DNA of 64,000 bases from Perca fluviatilis (lineage: Eukaryota > Chordata > Actinopteri > Perciformes > Percidae): contig NC_053118.1 of NCBI RefSeq assembly GCF_010015445.1, forward strand, positions 16,463,937 to 16,527,936. Reading direction: 5' to 3'. The position numbers and the translations under genes were made by a program. Below are positions 51,281 through 62,968 of this stretch, one piece after another (position 1 is the stretch's first letter; every line of letters starts with the position of its first letter). Below the pieces are notes generated by a model. The model worked only from the letters and a program-made list of their open reading frames with translations, ran no database searches and was not told where the DNA came from.

Positions 51281-53196
51281 CGGTGGCCGAGGAGTGCAAT
51301 GCAACATTACAAAGAATGAAACACTTTTACAAAGCTCGAGACAAATTTACATTTTGGAAAACAAATTTACATTTTGGAAAACAAATTTACATTTTGGAAA
51401 ACAAAATAACATTTTAGAAAACAAATTTACATTTTGGAAAACAAAATAACATTTTAGAAAACAAATTTACATTTTGGAAAACAAAATAACATTTTCGAAA
51501 CAAATTTACGTTTTAGAAAACAAATTTATTAATTTGGAAAACAAAATAACATTTTCGAAAACAAATTTACGTTTTAGAAAACAAATTTACATTTTGGAAA
51601 ACAAAATAACATTTTAGAAAACAAATTTACATTTTCGAAAACAAATTTACATTTTCGAAAACAAATTTACATTTTAGAAAACAAATTAACAAGATGCAAA
51701 ACACTTTTACCAGTCCCGAAACAAATTTACAAATGACAGATTCTTCACGGAAAGGGAATGTACCACACACCGAAGTGATGAGGTGTTGTTGTGTGCGCCA
51801 GTCAATTTGTGTTGTTGTGAGTAAGTATATGGCGTGAATGAAGTTTATGGTGACTTTTACGTGTGTGTCGGTGTTTGGAGTTTTTATATGAACGCGGACC
51901 TGACGGAAACATTGGAAAAACAGGGAACGATGTCGACAGCCGCGGCCGGATCGGAAGCTACAGCAGGGGGCAGCTGAGTCCGTCTGCAGCTGCAGGACCT
52001 GGAGCTTACTGCCCATTCCTGGGACAGCAAAACCGACACCACCGCAGCTGGAGACCCAGGCCGTATTGCTGGGCCCGCTGGAGGGAAGGGAAGCCCGGGA
52101 GAATCAGATCCAGGACTAAACGGAGCGGACTGTCACAGCCTGCTGAAGTTTAAATCACAGGTTTCCTAAAGGGAGTCTGGCGGGACTCGGACTGTGGACC
52201 ACGAAACACGACTTAAAGTCTCGTTAAATAAATAAATACATGCAGAAATAAATGAATCATTAGTGGGGGAGTGAGCCTGGACATTTCAGTCTGTTTAAAC
52301 TTCACTTTGAAGCAGAACCTCTTAGTTCAGAAGGGTGAAGTTTCCGTTTGTACTCATATCTGTGAACTGATTATAATAAATATTCTTTGTATTAACACAT
52401 TAATTAGTCTCTTTGTCTTTTTGTTTTAAAAAACAAGAACATCGCATGAGATTTTGACGATTTATAGTGATTTTATTTCCGTTAGACCTTTGCCTACATT
52501 GACGCTGATGCATTAAGCGCGGCCCATAGACAGTATATAAGGCAGTGCCTCCCCTGTTCCAAGATGGGGGCGCTCTATTGACGCATTCGATCCATAACTG
52601 CCGTAAGTCAAGGCGACATGTATACAAAACCTCATCACTTCCGGTGTGTGGTACATTCCCTTTCCGTGAAGAATCTGTCATTTGTAAATTTGTTTCGGGA
52701 CTGGTAAAAGTGTTTTGCATCTTGTTAATTTGTTTTCGAAAATGTAAATTTGTTTTCTAAAATGTTATTTTGTTTTCCAAAATGTAAATTTGTTTTCTAA
52801 AATGTAAATTTGTTTTCGAAAATGTTATTTTTTTTTTCCAAAATGTAAATTTGTTTTCTAAAATGTTATTTTGTTTTCCAAAATGTAAATTGGTTTTTCT
52901 AAAATGTTATTTTGTTTTCCAAAATGTAAATTTGTTTTCCAAAATGTAAATTTGTTTTCTAAAATGTAAATTTGTTTTCTAAAATGTTATTTTGGTTTTC
53001 CAAAATGTAAATTTGTTTTCTAAAATGTTATTTTGTTTTCCAAAATGTAAATTTGTTTTCCAAAATGTTATTTTGTTTTCCAAAATGTAAATTTGTTTTC
53101 CAAAATGTTATTTTGTTTTCCAAAATGTAAATTTGTTTTCCAAAATGTAAAAGTGTTTCATTCTTTGTAATGTTGCATTGCACTTCCCGGCCACCG
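51281..53196. mobile_element. TA-flanked foldback element with 20-bp repeat arms and MRPS28 cargo
   Basis: TA at 51279-51280 and 53197-53198 flanks mirror-image ends starting CGGTGGCCG and then GTGCAATGCAACATTACAAA. Each arm is mainly a tandem array of a 20-bp unit, AAACAAATTTACATTTTGGA and variants: about 17 units on the left (51340-51680) and about 20 on the right in inverse orientation (52737-53150). The inner arm ends (51690-51784 and 52635-52730) are also mirror images. The centre (51785-52634) holds an MRPS28 3' fragment and a short unrelated piece. No transposase is present. It lies in the intron of the TMEM65-family gene, just upstream of exon 51022-51127. The TA duplication suggests mobilisation by a Tc1/mariner-type enzyme. 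Confidence 0.85.
51964..52420 (+). pseudogene. MRPS28: Captured MRPS28 3' fragment, copy 2
   Basis: From 51964 the sequence aligns with copy 1 at about 4178 onward: GAGTCCGTCTG, CTGCAGGA, ACCTGGAGCT, CCAAAACCGACACCAC, then the shared downstream sequence AAAGGGAGT and CGGGACTCGGACTGTGGAC, with AATAAA at 52375-52380. One frame reads [12 protein letters not shown], the start of the last conserved block of MRPS28, before small indels break it. The upstream core present in copy 1 ([18 protein letters not shown]) is missing here. The fragment is therefore shorter than copy 1 and non-functional. Confidence 0.72.
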
Positions 53197-53198
53197 TA

Positions 53199-53986
53199 GT
53201 TTAGTTTTAATGGATGTTAAAACGTGGTTCGACTACCTACGAAGATAGAATGAATAACACAACTACTGCAACTGATTAAATAAATCCATCAATCAATGCA
53301 GAGCATAGCACAAACTCTGTAATGTACCTTATGTTGGCTTTTGACAGTGTGGTTATTTGGGGGGGGACATGAAGGCTTGTGACGGCAGTCGGATTACTTA
53401 GCATCACATGCTATTGCTATGACTGCTTGTTTTTTGTTTTAACACCAAAATGTGGTGTTGTATAACCCATTTCTGAAATACATTGTAAGTTCTTTACAAC
53501 CAAGTAAAATCCAGAGACTACGGTAAAGGAGGCATAGCACAACGACTGCTAAATAAATCAATTAATAAATCTATTAAATCTTTTTTTTATCATTGAAAAC
53601 CTTAACGATTAAGGTGCTTTGAGAAGCAGATAGTGAATTATCCATCACTTTGTCAGGTGAACAATTTTGACATTTGACAAGATGGAAAGCCTGTTCAAGC
53701 AGAGCAAGAGAGACATGGTAGACATAAGGCCATTAATAGCGGCATGTGAATCAGTTATAGACGGAAGTTAAATCCTTGGCTCTAAGCTTCCCATTTTATT
53801 CAAATGTAAAGAAAAAGAAAGGAATATTATTCACATCCTGCAAACATGACCACAATGACTTATGGGAATAAAATGCATCACTAAAACAAATGTGGTACGC
53901 ACATTCACAGGCACATTAAAATTGTGTTCAGTCTGTAATTTATAACCACTTTTTCATGATTTTTTTGTTCCAGTTTGTTCCACATT
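53199..53986. other. Intronic DNA, nothing recognised
   Basis: AT-rich sequence between two transposons. No exon of the TMEM65-family gene was seen. Confidence 0.4.
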
Positions 53987-55104
53987 AGGGGCCCTATTTT
54001 AACGATCTGAAACGCAAGTATGAAACGCCAAACGCAAGTAGCTTTGTGGGCGGATCTCTGGCGCTGTTGCTATAATACCGGCGGGATAAATGACTCTTGC
54101 GCCCGACGCAAATCTTAAATGGGTTGGTCTGAAGTAGCTAGGTGTGGTTTGGGCGTAACGTGAAAATAACCAATCAGAGCGTCATCTCACATTCCCTTTA
54201 AGAGCAGGCGTATTGTTCCGTGGCGGATTGCTATTATAGACGGCAGATTTGCCTGGCGCACGCCAGCGGGAAGCTGTCCGGATGCGGCAAAGTAACAAAT
54301 GCCCGTTTGTCTTGTGCGGTGGCGATGTTGCTCGCGGCCACTGTTCGCCATCTTACTCTGGATAGGATTGCTGCAGCCATGGAGCGTGGGCCTCAAACCG
54401 CACCACCTGCACCTGTTGTGCCCCTTCCTCCTCCCCCACTCCATCTCCGTCCACCCGCTCCACCAGGAGCGCATCGCGCATTACTCCAGATTCACCAGAT
54501 TCCGCCGGAGTGTCCAATCCCACCGTAGTTCAACATCACGTCTCCTTAAGTCCTCTAATATTTCCTCATTTATGTCATCAACACATCCATGATTCATGGA
54601 AATGTGTAAAACACAACAAGCCACAAAGAATGCTGCGACTTTTTGAGGACTGTAAGTGCCTCCTGATCTATCCAAACACATGAAGCGCATTTTCAGTAAT
54701 ATTTTCTTTGTAATTATGTATGGTTTTCAAAAATGGGAACTGCTGTAGATGAGAGAAGTGTATGCGCGTTGTGCACACACTACATTATGGCCAAGCATGC
54801 GCCCCTAAAATAGCATCTGAATAACGCGCTACTCACTTTAGACTAGCGCTACTGACTTTAGACCAGTTTTTTCCTGGTCAGTGGCGGAATTGTTTTCTGA
54901 AACTGCAAAATAGGACTACGTAACGTTTGCGCCGGAACACGCCTCCTCTTTTCGCTGAACCGCCCCCGGGAGCGCAAATACACTCCCTAATTTACCGACG
55001 TGCGTCTGTGGAGGGAAAAGTCCGCTGTGCGTCGGGTGCAAAATAGGAATGATACATGCGTCGGTGTACAAAGGCAATTGCGCTGAGTGCAAGATAGGGC
55101 CCCT
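53987..55104 (-). mobile_element. PIF/Harbinger element with transposase tail
   Basis: The mirror-image ends are AGGGGCCCTATTTT and (other end, reversed) AGGGGCCCTATCTTGCAC. The interior encodes, on the minus strand, the end of a Harbinger nuclease. A matching 3-bp target duplication is not clear, so the exact ends may be off by a base or two. Confidence 0.7.
54484..54700 (-). pseudogene. Harbinger transposase C-terminal fragment
   Basis: From 54690 downward the frame reads RFMCLDRSGGTYSPQKVAAF then FVACCVLHISMNHG, matching the C-terminal part of HARBI1-like nucleases (usual form RF.CL.RSGG....P.K....V.AC.VLHN). The usual Asn after LH is lost. The catalytic domain is absent. Confidence 0.7.
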
Positions 55105-55281
55105 ATATGTCATGATCCATTAAACCACCCACGGAACAAAACTAGCATGGCAAAGTAAATGACCAAAGTAATCGATAATAACGACAAAACAAAGTAAATC
55201 AGAAGATGAATGTTCCGGTCTGCGCCTTGTTGATGCCATCTGTCATAAAACCAGTAGGATGTTAAATATCATCTCTAATAA

Positions 55282-55286
<5 letters not shown>

Positions 55287-55318
<32 letters not shown>
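55287..55318. repeat. (AG)n microsatellite
   Basis: About 16 units. Confidence 0.95.
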
Positions 55319-55319
<1 letters not shown>

Positions 55320-55543
55320 CCAGTGTGTATAAATGAAAAGCACTCCTCAGTGCCTTACACAGATGACAGAACAAAGATAGATTGCAGCAGATAAAGAATA
55401 GTGTTGATCAAATAATAATAAGAGTGTATGTATCATTAAAACTCATCAATCATCCCAAACTGTTTTTGTTAAATTGAAAAGTTGTACGTTTTGTCTGATG
55501 TGGAGTCATGAATAACACTGTGTGTAGATAAGTTCTGTGTAAC

Positions 55544-56612
55544 CAGTGTTTGGAATAACGCCGTTTAAAAGAACGGCGTTAGGTAACGACGTTATGTTTT
55601 CAGTAACGGGGTAATTTAACTAATTACTTTTCCCGTCGTTACAACGCCGTTAACGTTACTGGACGTTAAATGCGGTGCGTTACTAGGCATTGATTGAATA
55701 AACTGTGTAATCCGAACGCACCCCTGGCTCGCAGCTAGTGAGGAGGTGGGTTAATAACGAGATAAGCGATTATGATTGGCTAAGGCAGAGTCATGTTTCA
55801 TGGTAGCCAATCAGAGCCAGTGTTTTTACACACATGCCAGCACACGCGCCACACACACACACACAACAGCTAAACAGATTCAGCAGAGATGGCGAGTCAG
55901 GAGCAATCCAATGAAAAGTTGGCGTTTTCAAGGTGGAGATATAAGCACTACTTCAAATTAATTGTGGTCAAAGGCAAGAACGTGCATGTAATGTGTACAT
56001 TATGTCCAGGAGTGAAGACTTTGTCGACATCCGTTGTAAGAAATTTAATGAAGCATCTCACACCGACACACGCATCTACAAAGCTAGTGGCCAAAACCAG
56101 CGATACCTCCACCACAGATGATAGCTCACTATCCACTAGCAAAGAAGGACTCGGAGCAAAGTCCTCCAAGCAGCAAAAGCTAGATCTTTCTGCCTCACAA
56201 CAAAAACCTATGACACAGGCTGAAGTCAACCGTATGATAGGCAGGTATGTTGTTAAAGTATATGTGTCATATAAGTTTATATGGTGTAACTGTTTACTTT
56301 TCTTACAAAGATAATACTTGAAGTGCAGGATAAACCTCTTGCTGTCTGTCGACGTGCAATAAATATGGAAAGTTATGTACGTTAAACACCTGTCTGTTCT
56401 ACTCATTTCAACCGACTTGTGAAAACTGCTAAAAAAAATCCAAATTCTTTGACATATAGCAACTTTTTTTTAAAGTAACGCAAATAGTTACTTTCCCTGG
56501 TAACGAGTTACTTTTATTATAGAGTAATTCAGTTACTAACTCAGTTACTTTTTTGAACAAGTAGTGAGTAACTATAACTAATTACTTTTTTAAAGTAACG
56601 TTCCCAACACTG
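55544..56612 (+). mobile_element. hAT element carrying a BED-finger transposase exon
   Basis: The ends CAGTGTTTGG and CCCAACACTG are near mirror images. The flanking 8-mers TGTGTAAC (55536-55543) and GGTGTAAC (56613-56620) match at seven of eight positions. The subterminal regions are rich in GTTACTTT and AACGCCGTT words. One first-exon-like reading frame is kept inside. Confidence 0.82.
55889..56245 (+). pseudogene. hAT transposase N-terminal exon (BED zinc finger)
   Basis: Starts MASQEQSNEKLAFSRWRYKH. It contains a BED-type finger with CTLCPG (Cys-x2-Cys) and a downstream His pair in LMKHLTPTHAS, followed by a Ser/Thr-rich linker and PMTQAEVNRMIGRY before an apparent donor (GGCAG/GTATGT) at 56245. 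The remaining catalytic exons are missing from the 1.07-kb element, so this is a truncated remnant although the exon itself is open. Confidence 0.7.
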
Positions 56613-57194
56613 GGTGTAACTGATTAATACTCAGGGCCACAATTTATTTTCTGTACCCTATGAGTAGATATACAACTATTACACAAATCTATTAAAATAC
56701 AGAATAAATCAGTTTGTATTCCTTATGAATAGATTTTAGTTTGGGGGAAACTTCTTCCAACACCTGCGTCCATAAAGCTAGACATCGGCCTGATATCTTG
56801 AAGAGCTTTTGTGCAAGTTCATCACTGAAATGACCAACAACCAGAGATGGGTCCAAAAGTGAACTACAGAAATATTATAATTTACCTAAAGAGCAGAGCG
56901 AGAGGGAGAACATGGTCAATACTTCCCTCTTTGGGGATAAAAGTCACATGTTTTATATCAACATGAACAATAATTTGGACAAGAAAGGAAAAAAACAAGA
57001 AGACTAAAAATGTGTCACATATAACAAAGAAAAAAAGTATAATGCAAAGAAGTAAGAAGTATGCTCGTGTAGTATTCAATTATTATTTAATGTATATTGT
57101 TTCCTATTATTTAATGTATACTCTGTATGTGTGCTGTGTGTCTGATATTTTGCTGCTGCAACACCGTTATTTCCCATTTTTTGGGATCAATAAA

Positions 57195-57195
57195 A

Positions 57196-57270
<75 letters not shown>

Positions 57271-57275
57271 CATCT
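57195..57275. repeat. (TCTA)n microsatellite
   Basis: About 20 tetranucleotide units with one variant (CCATCTA) near the end. Confidence 0.97.
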
Positions 57276-57430
57276 ATCTAACCGTCCAACTGAAGCTGGT
57301 GATTAAAAAACAGCTAATGTTAAGTGTCTCATTTTGTGTAGATTGCAACATCTACTATATGAAAAACTCTTGTTTGTCTCTCAGTTCCAATTATTTCAGA
57401 GCTGTATAGAGTAGTTGTAGTAGTAATAAA

Positions 57431-58506
57431 CAGAGATGGGAAGTAACGAAGTACAAATACTTCGTTACTGTACTCAAGTAGATTTTCAGATATTTTTACT
57501 TTACTTTATTTTTGTGCCAACTTTTTACTTTTACTCCTTACATTTTTAACATGAATATCGGTACTTTCTACTCCTTACATTTTACTAAATTGGCTCGTTA
57601 CTTTAGTTTCAAATAATTTCAGTGGCATTACCGTTATTATTTTTTGCATCAACAATACTGAATTCAATCTAATTGGATGGAAAAATACGTTAAAACAGAG
57701 GTAAATGCATCTTTTTGTTGTTATCAAAAGCTATTTGTTGTTTGTTTCCGTAACTTTATAAGTTTAAGTTTACGTTAATGGTCAGTTACATTTGTTCTCC
57801 TGCTAGCAATGACGATGCCTTGGTTTGCTAGCATTTAGTTAAGTAAGCCAAATAACGTTAAGGTTAGCGAGCGTTTATTTGAAAATAATCTAATACTAGC
57901 TGATACAATATCTGCAAGTATAGCTTTATAGTAAAAAGGAATTCAGTAACTTGATTTAGTGTAACAGTGCTGTAGTAACGTTAACGTTACTCAAGGCCGT
58001 TCTCGTTTTCGAGACCAATTAAGTTAACGATAACGTGACTTGGTCTTGTCTCAAATCTACTTTATTTTGGGCTAATGTTAACGTTAATGTCTCAAAACTC
58101 TCAGACGTAAATTAGAGGACTCATGTTTGAATTCTCACAGAATCACAATTGAATTCATATCTTGCTACTCAGTCAGAATCATATTAACCTGGAGTCCCAG
58201 TCTCTGTCACAATAATCATATATGTGATATTTTAGGCCTATTGGCAGACATCCATTTAAAATGTAGGAAATACTATAAAAAGAGCCTTTTTTCCATGTCC
58301 ACTGAAGTTTCTCAGCTTGTACTCTAGTAACATTTGTGTGGTCCAGGTAGCTTTGCATAAAAAAATGGTTGTCATTCGCAAGGCTACTTCTACTTTTATA
58401 CTTTAAGTAAATTTCCAAGCCTGTACTTTGTTACTTTTACTTGAGTAAAGAAGTTAAATCTGTACTTCTACTTGAGTACGGTAAGTGAGTACTTTTGCCA
58501 TCTCTG
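57431..58506. mobile_element. hAT-type non-autonomous element
   Basis: The ends CAGAGATGGGAAGTA and TTTTGCCATCTCTG mirror each other. The flanking 8-mers GTAATAAA and GTAGTAAA match at seven of eight positions. Subterminal ACTTTTACTT words occur on both sides. No transposase frame was found. Confidence 0.78.
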
Positions 58507-59512
58507 GTAGTAAATTGGCTTTATGGTGTAAATGGTGATCTCTGTGGTCAACGCTGGCTGATATACAGGACCTGATAAATCTGTGGCCCTGTATTCAGTC
58601 CTGCCCACACACACACACACTACACTGACACATTTCACCCAGTATCTCTACACTGGAGTACAACCCTACCCCAAGTTTGGTATATGTCAGTCAGTTAGTT
58701 AGTTACTCTAGTTAATTTGATAACACACAGTCTTGTTTAAGGATATGCATCATAATAAAAGCATTTTGTAAGATCACCATAGCCGCGATGCCAAATCGGG
58801 CCAGGGGTGTAAAGTGAAGGCGACAATGGCCTCTTCCCTACATCCTTCCGCCCTTGCTCGGACCACACCCATCTTCATCTTGATCTTAACTACAAAAGTT
58901 TTGTGACTGCATCTTGCATGGTTATGACGCTATCGCGGTGACAAAAATTTGGCCGCAGATAGACCGACATATAAACACCTCTTCTAGCAAAGTACTCAAA
59001 ATTGCCATCGTGGTAGTTCCCACTACAGTACATTTTACCATGATGACACACACAAACTCACAAGGTGAAAACAATACCAGCATTGCTTTCATGCCAGGTA
59101 AATTTGAAAGTTTAAAGTAATTTTTTCACCCGGGGCCTTTGGGGCCTCAGAGGGTCTGGGGCCCGAGGCACCTGCTCAATTAACACAGTAATAGTGTTAA
59201 AATAACAACTGAAACTGAAAGTTTTTGGAGAGCTGCTGAGAAAAAAAATATAGAGCAGGTCAAGCAGCTCTAGTGTGAGAAATGAAATTCAGACTAATAA
59301 TTTGACCCAGGTCTGGTTCAGTCACTGGCACTAATGGATCCTCAGTTCACTGCACACACAAATAAGCTGCAGCTGGAGCTGTCGAGTCAGGGGAGTGATA
59401 AGTAATAATAATAATAATAATAATAAATTGAATTTATATAGCGCTTTTCATGGACTCAAAGTAGCAAGTTGCTTATTTGAGAGAAAGATGAGGAGACAAG
59501 GAGAGGAAGCCA

Positions 59513-59543
<31 letters not shown>

Positions 59544-60110
59544 TGTTAAGCTGCATGTGTGTGTTCCTGACAGCAATAGCCTTTCATCACAGTAGAGCAG
59601 AAATAGGTTTTTAAGAGAGACCTTTTTCAGTTTTTCTCATTACAGATGATGAACTATTAAGCTAATTATCCAAACGGCTCCTGAGGACAATACTTACACA
59701 ACAGACAATTATGATATATAGACATATAATAGAACTATGATTCTATGATATGCAAACTCATCCATCCAAAATACTGACGCTCATAGTCATACACTTTCTT
59801 TACATTTTTCAGGTGCATACCTTGATGGAACAATAATACAGACAGTCCTGCCTTTGAGTCAAATCCAGCCTAAATATTGCACATATTTGCAACAGCAGAA
59901 GGCAAAAGGAATAAGGAATGCATCAGAAAATAGAAAACCTGTGTGGGCAATAACAAACATGTGTTCTACCGCGTTGGATTTTGATAGTTAAAAGGGCACA
60001 GGGATGGGTTATAGAAAATCCTCCTTTGACAGGATTATGCCACGATTTAAACAAGCCCCCGCCCTACTGAGGTATCCTAGAGCATAACACTGAATCCCTT
60101 CTGGTCTGTA
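58507..60110. other. Non-coding DNA with minor repeats
   Basis: No exon seen. A short (AAT)n tract at 59402-59425 is joined to TGAATTTATATAGCGCTTTT, a common tail of fish interspersed repeats, and a short (TG)n tract lies near 59514-59545. Confidence 0.4.
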
Positions 60111-60732
60111 AAGGCTCTGACACAGCAACCCGATGGCCTGCCTCCCCGAGTTGGTAAAAAAAGTGCCTCGGAACATACCGAAGCGACGCCAACTTGAGCG
60201 TACGTTCTGCGCGTGCGTGAGACGTAATACGTCTCCATAACAGCTGGTGGCGCTAATCTGTATTGTCGCCCCAAAAATGAAAACCAGCAGCTGATTGGAC
60301 GAACGCGTCACGTGGGTCTGGCTTCTCCGGAATTTCAAAGCCAGACCATCATGGCGGCTTGTTCGGAACACAATCTCATATTTTACGAAAATAGTTCACC
60401 GAAACGTGTTTCTGAAAACATTTTAAGCGAGAAATAGGCCATGCAGTTGCTGAGTCTCTCTTCGTTTCAGATCGACAAAGGTCAGTTTAAAAGATTTTCG
60501 TCAGATTTTGAGAAACTCTAGTCACCTCATCCTGCTCGACATTTCCGGGTTAGCACTCCACCAATCAGACTGGTCATTGAGTCCGACTGCCCGCCTTCCG
60601 ATTCAACATGTCAAATCGGCCCAAATGAAGGCCGACGGCTCCTCCAACTGACGATGGCACCAAACAGACTCGAGTCACTGAACTCGCCAGACTGTCCGAC
60701 GGCTGATAATCGGGTTGGTGTGTCAGGGCCTT
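60111..60732. mobile_element. MITE with AAGGCYCTGACACA ends
   Basis: AAGGCTCTGACACAGCAACC at the left is mirrored by AAGGCCCTGACACACCAACC read from the right. The 622-bp interior is relatively GC-rich with many CpG sites and no coding sequence. The target duplication is not clear, so the superfamily is unassigned. Confidence 0.7.
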
Positions 60733-61251
60733 AAGAGATCTCAGCTTTAAACCTCCTTAGAGAAAGGCAAACAAACTAGACTTTCCCTCAGGGGATCAAT
60801 TAAGTATCACCCTCTGTTAAACCTGACAAATGTACAAGTAAAAAAACACATACATCATTAATTGCCTTTATCTGCTTTTCATGATAAAAGGTCATGGAAT
60901 ATGCTCTTACTTATCCCAATAGGTGTAAGGCAGAAATACAGACATGACATCCACAGTCAAGGAAGAGGAATCAAATTTGGGACCCCAGTTTTTTATTCCC
61001 TGGAATGAGCAAAAATGTTTCCAAGTTTTTTTCCTTTTTTTATTTCTAACTTGGCCGGAATGCAATAATGCTTTACTGGCTGCTTTGTCTGCCCCAGATA
61101 GCTACTAATGCATTATGTCCACAAGGAACACGACAACAGAGCTGAGACTAAGCTGTGCAGGAGGAGCATCTATAACAACTGGCTGAACGGTCAGAATGAC
61201 TCATGAGCTAAATTATGGGCTTCAACGAGGGCGATCTGTCAAAAAACCCCC

Positions 61252-61253
<2 letters not shown>

Positions 61254-61328
<75 letters not shown>
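61254..61328. repeat. (CA)n microsatellite
   Basis: About 37 uninterrupted units. Confidence 0.97.
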
Positions 61329-61331
<3 letters not shown>

Positions 61332-62930
61332 GGAAAATCTTACAAATGCACCCAAGCAAGCAAACCCTACACATGAAAAATTTACACTCAAACACATGTG
61401 GATATAGTTGCACAGATTGGTCACTACAGGCAGACTACAGTTATATACAAGAGCAGGGAGTCAGAGCAGCAGAGCTCAGTCTTTTAGTTGAGGAAGACAG
61501 ACGTTGAGTGGAGGATTTACAAACAATCATTGCAAGGTATAATCACTACAGTATTGACAAAAGAGACTCCAGAGGCCCAGGCTGAAGCAGCAGCTACATC
61601 TACAGTATTTGTGCTGTTTGACTACATGATCACACTACGCTAATCACACTTAGCAGAGAAGCTGGTGCATTTTGACTTTGATTGGCTGTTGTTAGGAATC
61701 AGCTGGCTAATGTACACATGACTCCTGTTTCACATCCTCTCCTACTAGTCCTCCCTGCACTTACCACTGTGTTTCCTGTCTCTATCCATCAACTCTTATT
61801 ACAGATGCACAAATTACATTTAATTATCTATAACACATTTAAAAGAGTCACTGTTTGAAAGTCAAGACATATATTTATATTATTATACTTGCCTTAATGT
61901 CCAAAATGTTTATGTATTGTGAAATACTGCTGCCCTCAGACAGGTTTATAGAATGATGTGTCTGCAAAATGTTGGTTTACATTTAGAGAAATAGAAAATG
62001 CCGGTGATGTGTGTGTCCGGAGAAAAGGTTCTGCAGTCACCTACTGAAGTTGTACCGTAACCAGTGTTATTTAAAAAGGTACAACACACAGGGTTTCTGT
62101 GTCAGAACTATTTACACTATTTACTGAATGAAATTAAGGTTTTCTGACAGATCAATTTTTTTTGCAAGCAAATGTAAACTAAAGGAAGATGAGGTTCACA
62201 CTAAGAATGTTAGCAGTATTTTAAACAGTCTCTAGAGCTTTTAATTTGGCTCATTTAGGCAGGCAAGAAAAATTCTAACTGATCGTCGATTTTTTTTATG
62301 AGAATATATTCCAAGCCAACTGAAGGAAACAACCTTCAAAATACGCAAATTTATGGGACTCATTCTGTTTGTTTTTTAACATTTGCTGTTAGCAAAGGCA
62401 CTCAATAGGTTGAGAATAGATTACATGCTAAAGCTACATTAATTAGTCAATTAATGCATATGTCATTAACAGAAAATATTCAAACAAATAAGCAACAATT
62501 TGAATACTTTATTATTCGTTTTTACCAAAAAGGGCCAAGCATTAAGTGGTTTCACCTTATCCAAATTGAAGATTGCTGATATTCCTAGTTTATTAAGACA
62601 GCAAACTGAATATCTTTGGGTTTTAGTGTTTGTTCAGAAAATAATAGTTGAAGCCCTATTTCATTCATGCTAAGCTGACTCGGCCATGCCACCAACTATC
62701 TCTTAACTGGTGGAGTATAAGTCGGTCCAAACAGCTATTCACTTGCAATTGGGTAGTTTGGAGCAGAGCAAACTAAATACCAAAACTGCAGCAACTTTAC
62801 AGTAAAGAGGCACCTGGGGTATCCTCATCTGTCAGCTTCAGATAAAAAGGTACCCACAGTAAGTCCACTGCGCCTCCTCAGCTCTTAACTGCTACTAAAG
62901 TGCCACTAACTCCCAGAGTAATCTAAAGCA

Positions 62931-62933
<3 letters not shown>

Positions 62934-62966
<33 letters not shown>
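62934..62966. repeat. (GT)n microsatellite
   Basis: About 16 units. Confidence 0.95.

Positions 62967-62968
<2 letters not shown>

Noticed and set aside
51281..53196. CRISPR-like array, suggested by regular 20-bp repeats
   Set aside because: The units are directly adjacent without unique spacers, are AT-rich, occur as inverted arms of a TA-flanked transposon, and the host is a vertebrate.
54187..54528. Proline-rich 95-102 codon frames on both strands
   Set aside because: They lie in the GC-rich half of a Harbinger element and do not match a protein I recognise; overlapping frames on both strands reflect base composition.
58914..59120. 68-codon frame starting MHGYDAIAVTKIW
   Set aside because: No recognised family, no splice context and no repeat signature; probably chance.
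60009..60371. 120-codon minus-strand frame
   Set aside because: Covers the end of a MITE with AAGGCYCTGACACA termini and has no domain that I recognise.
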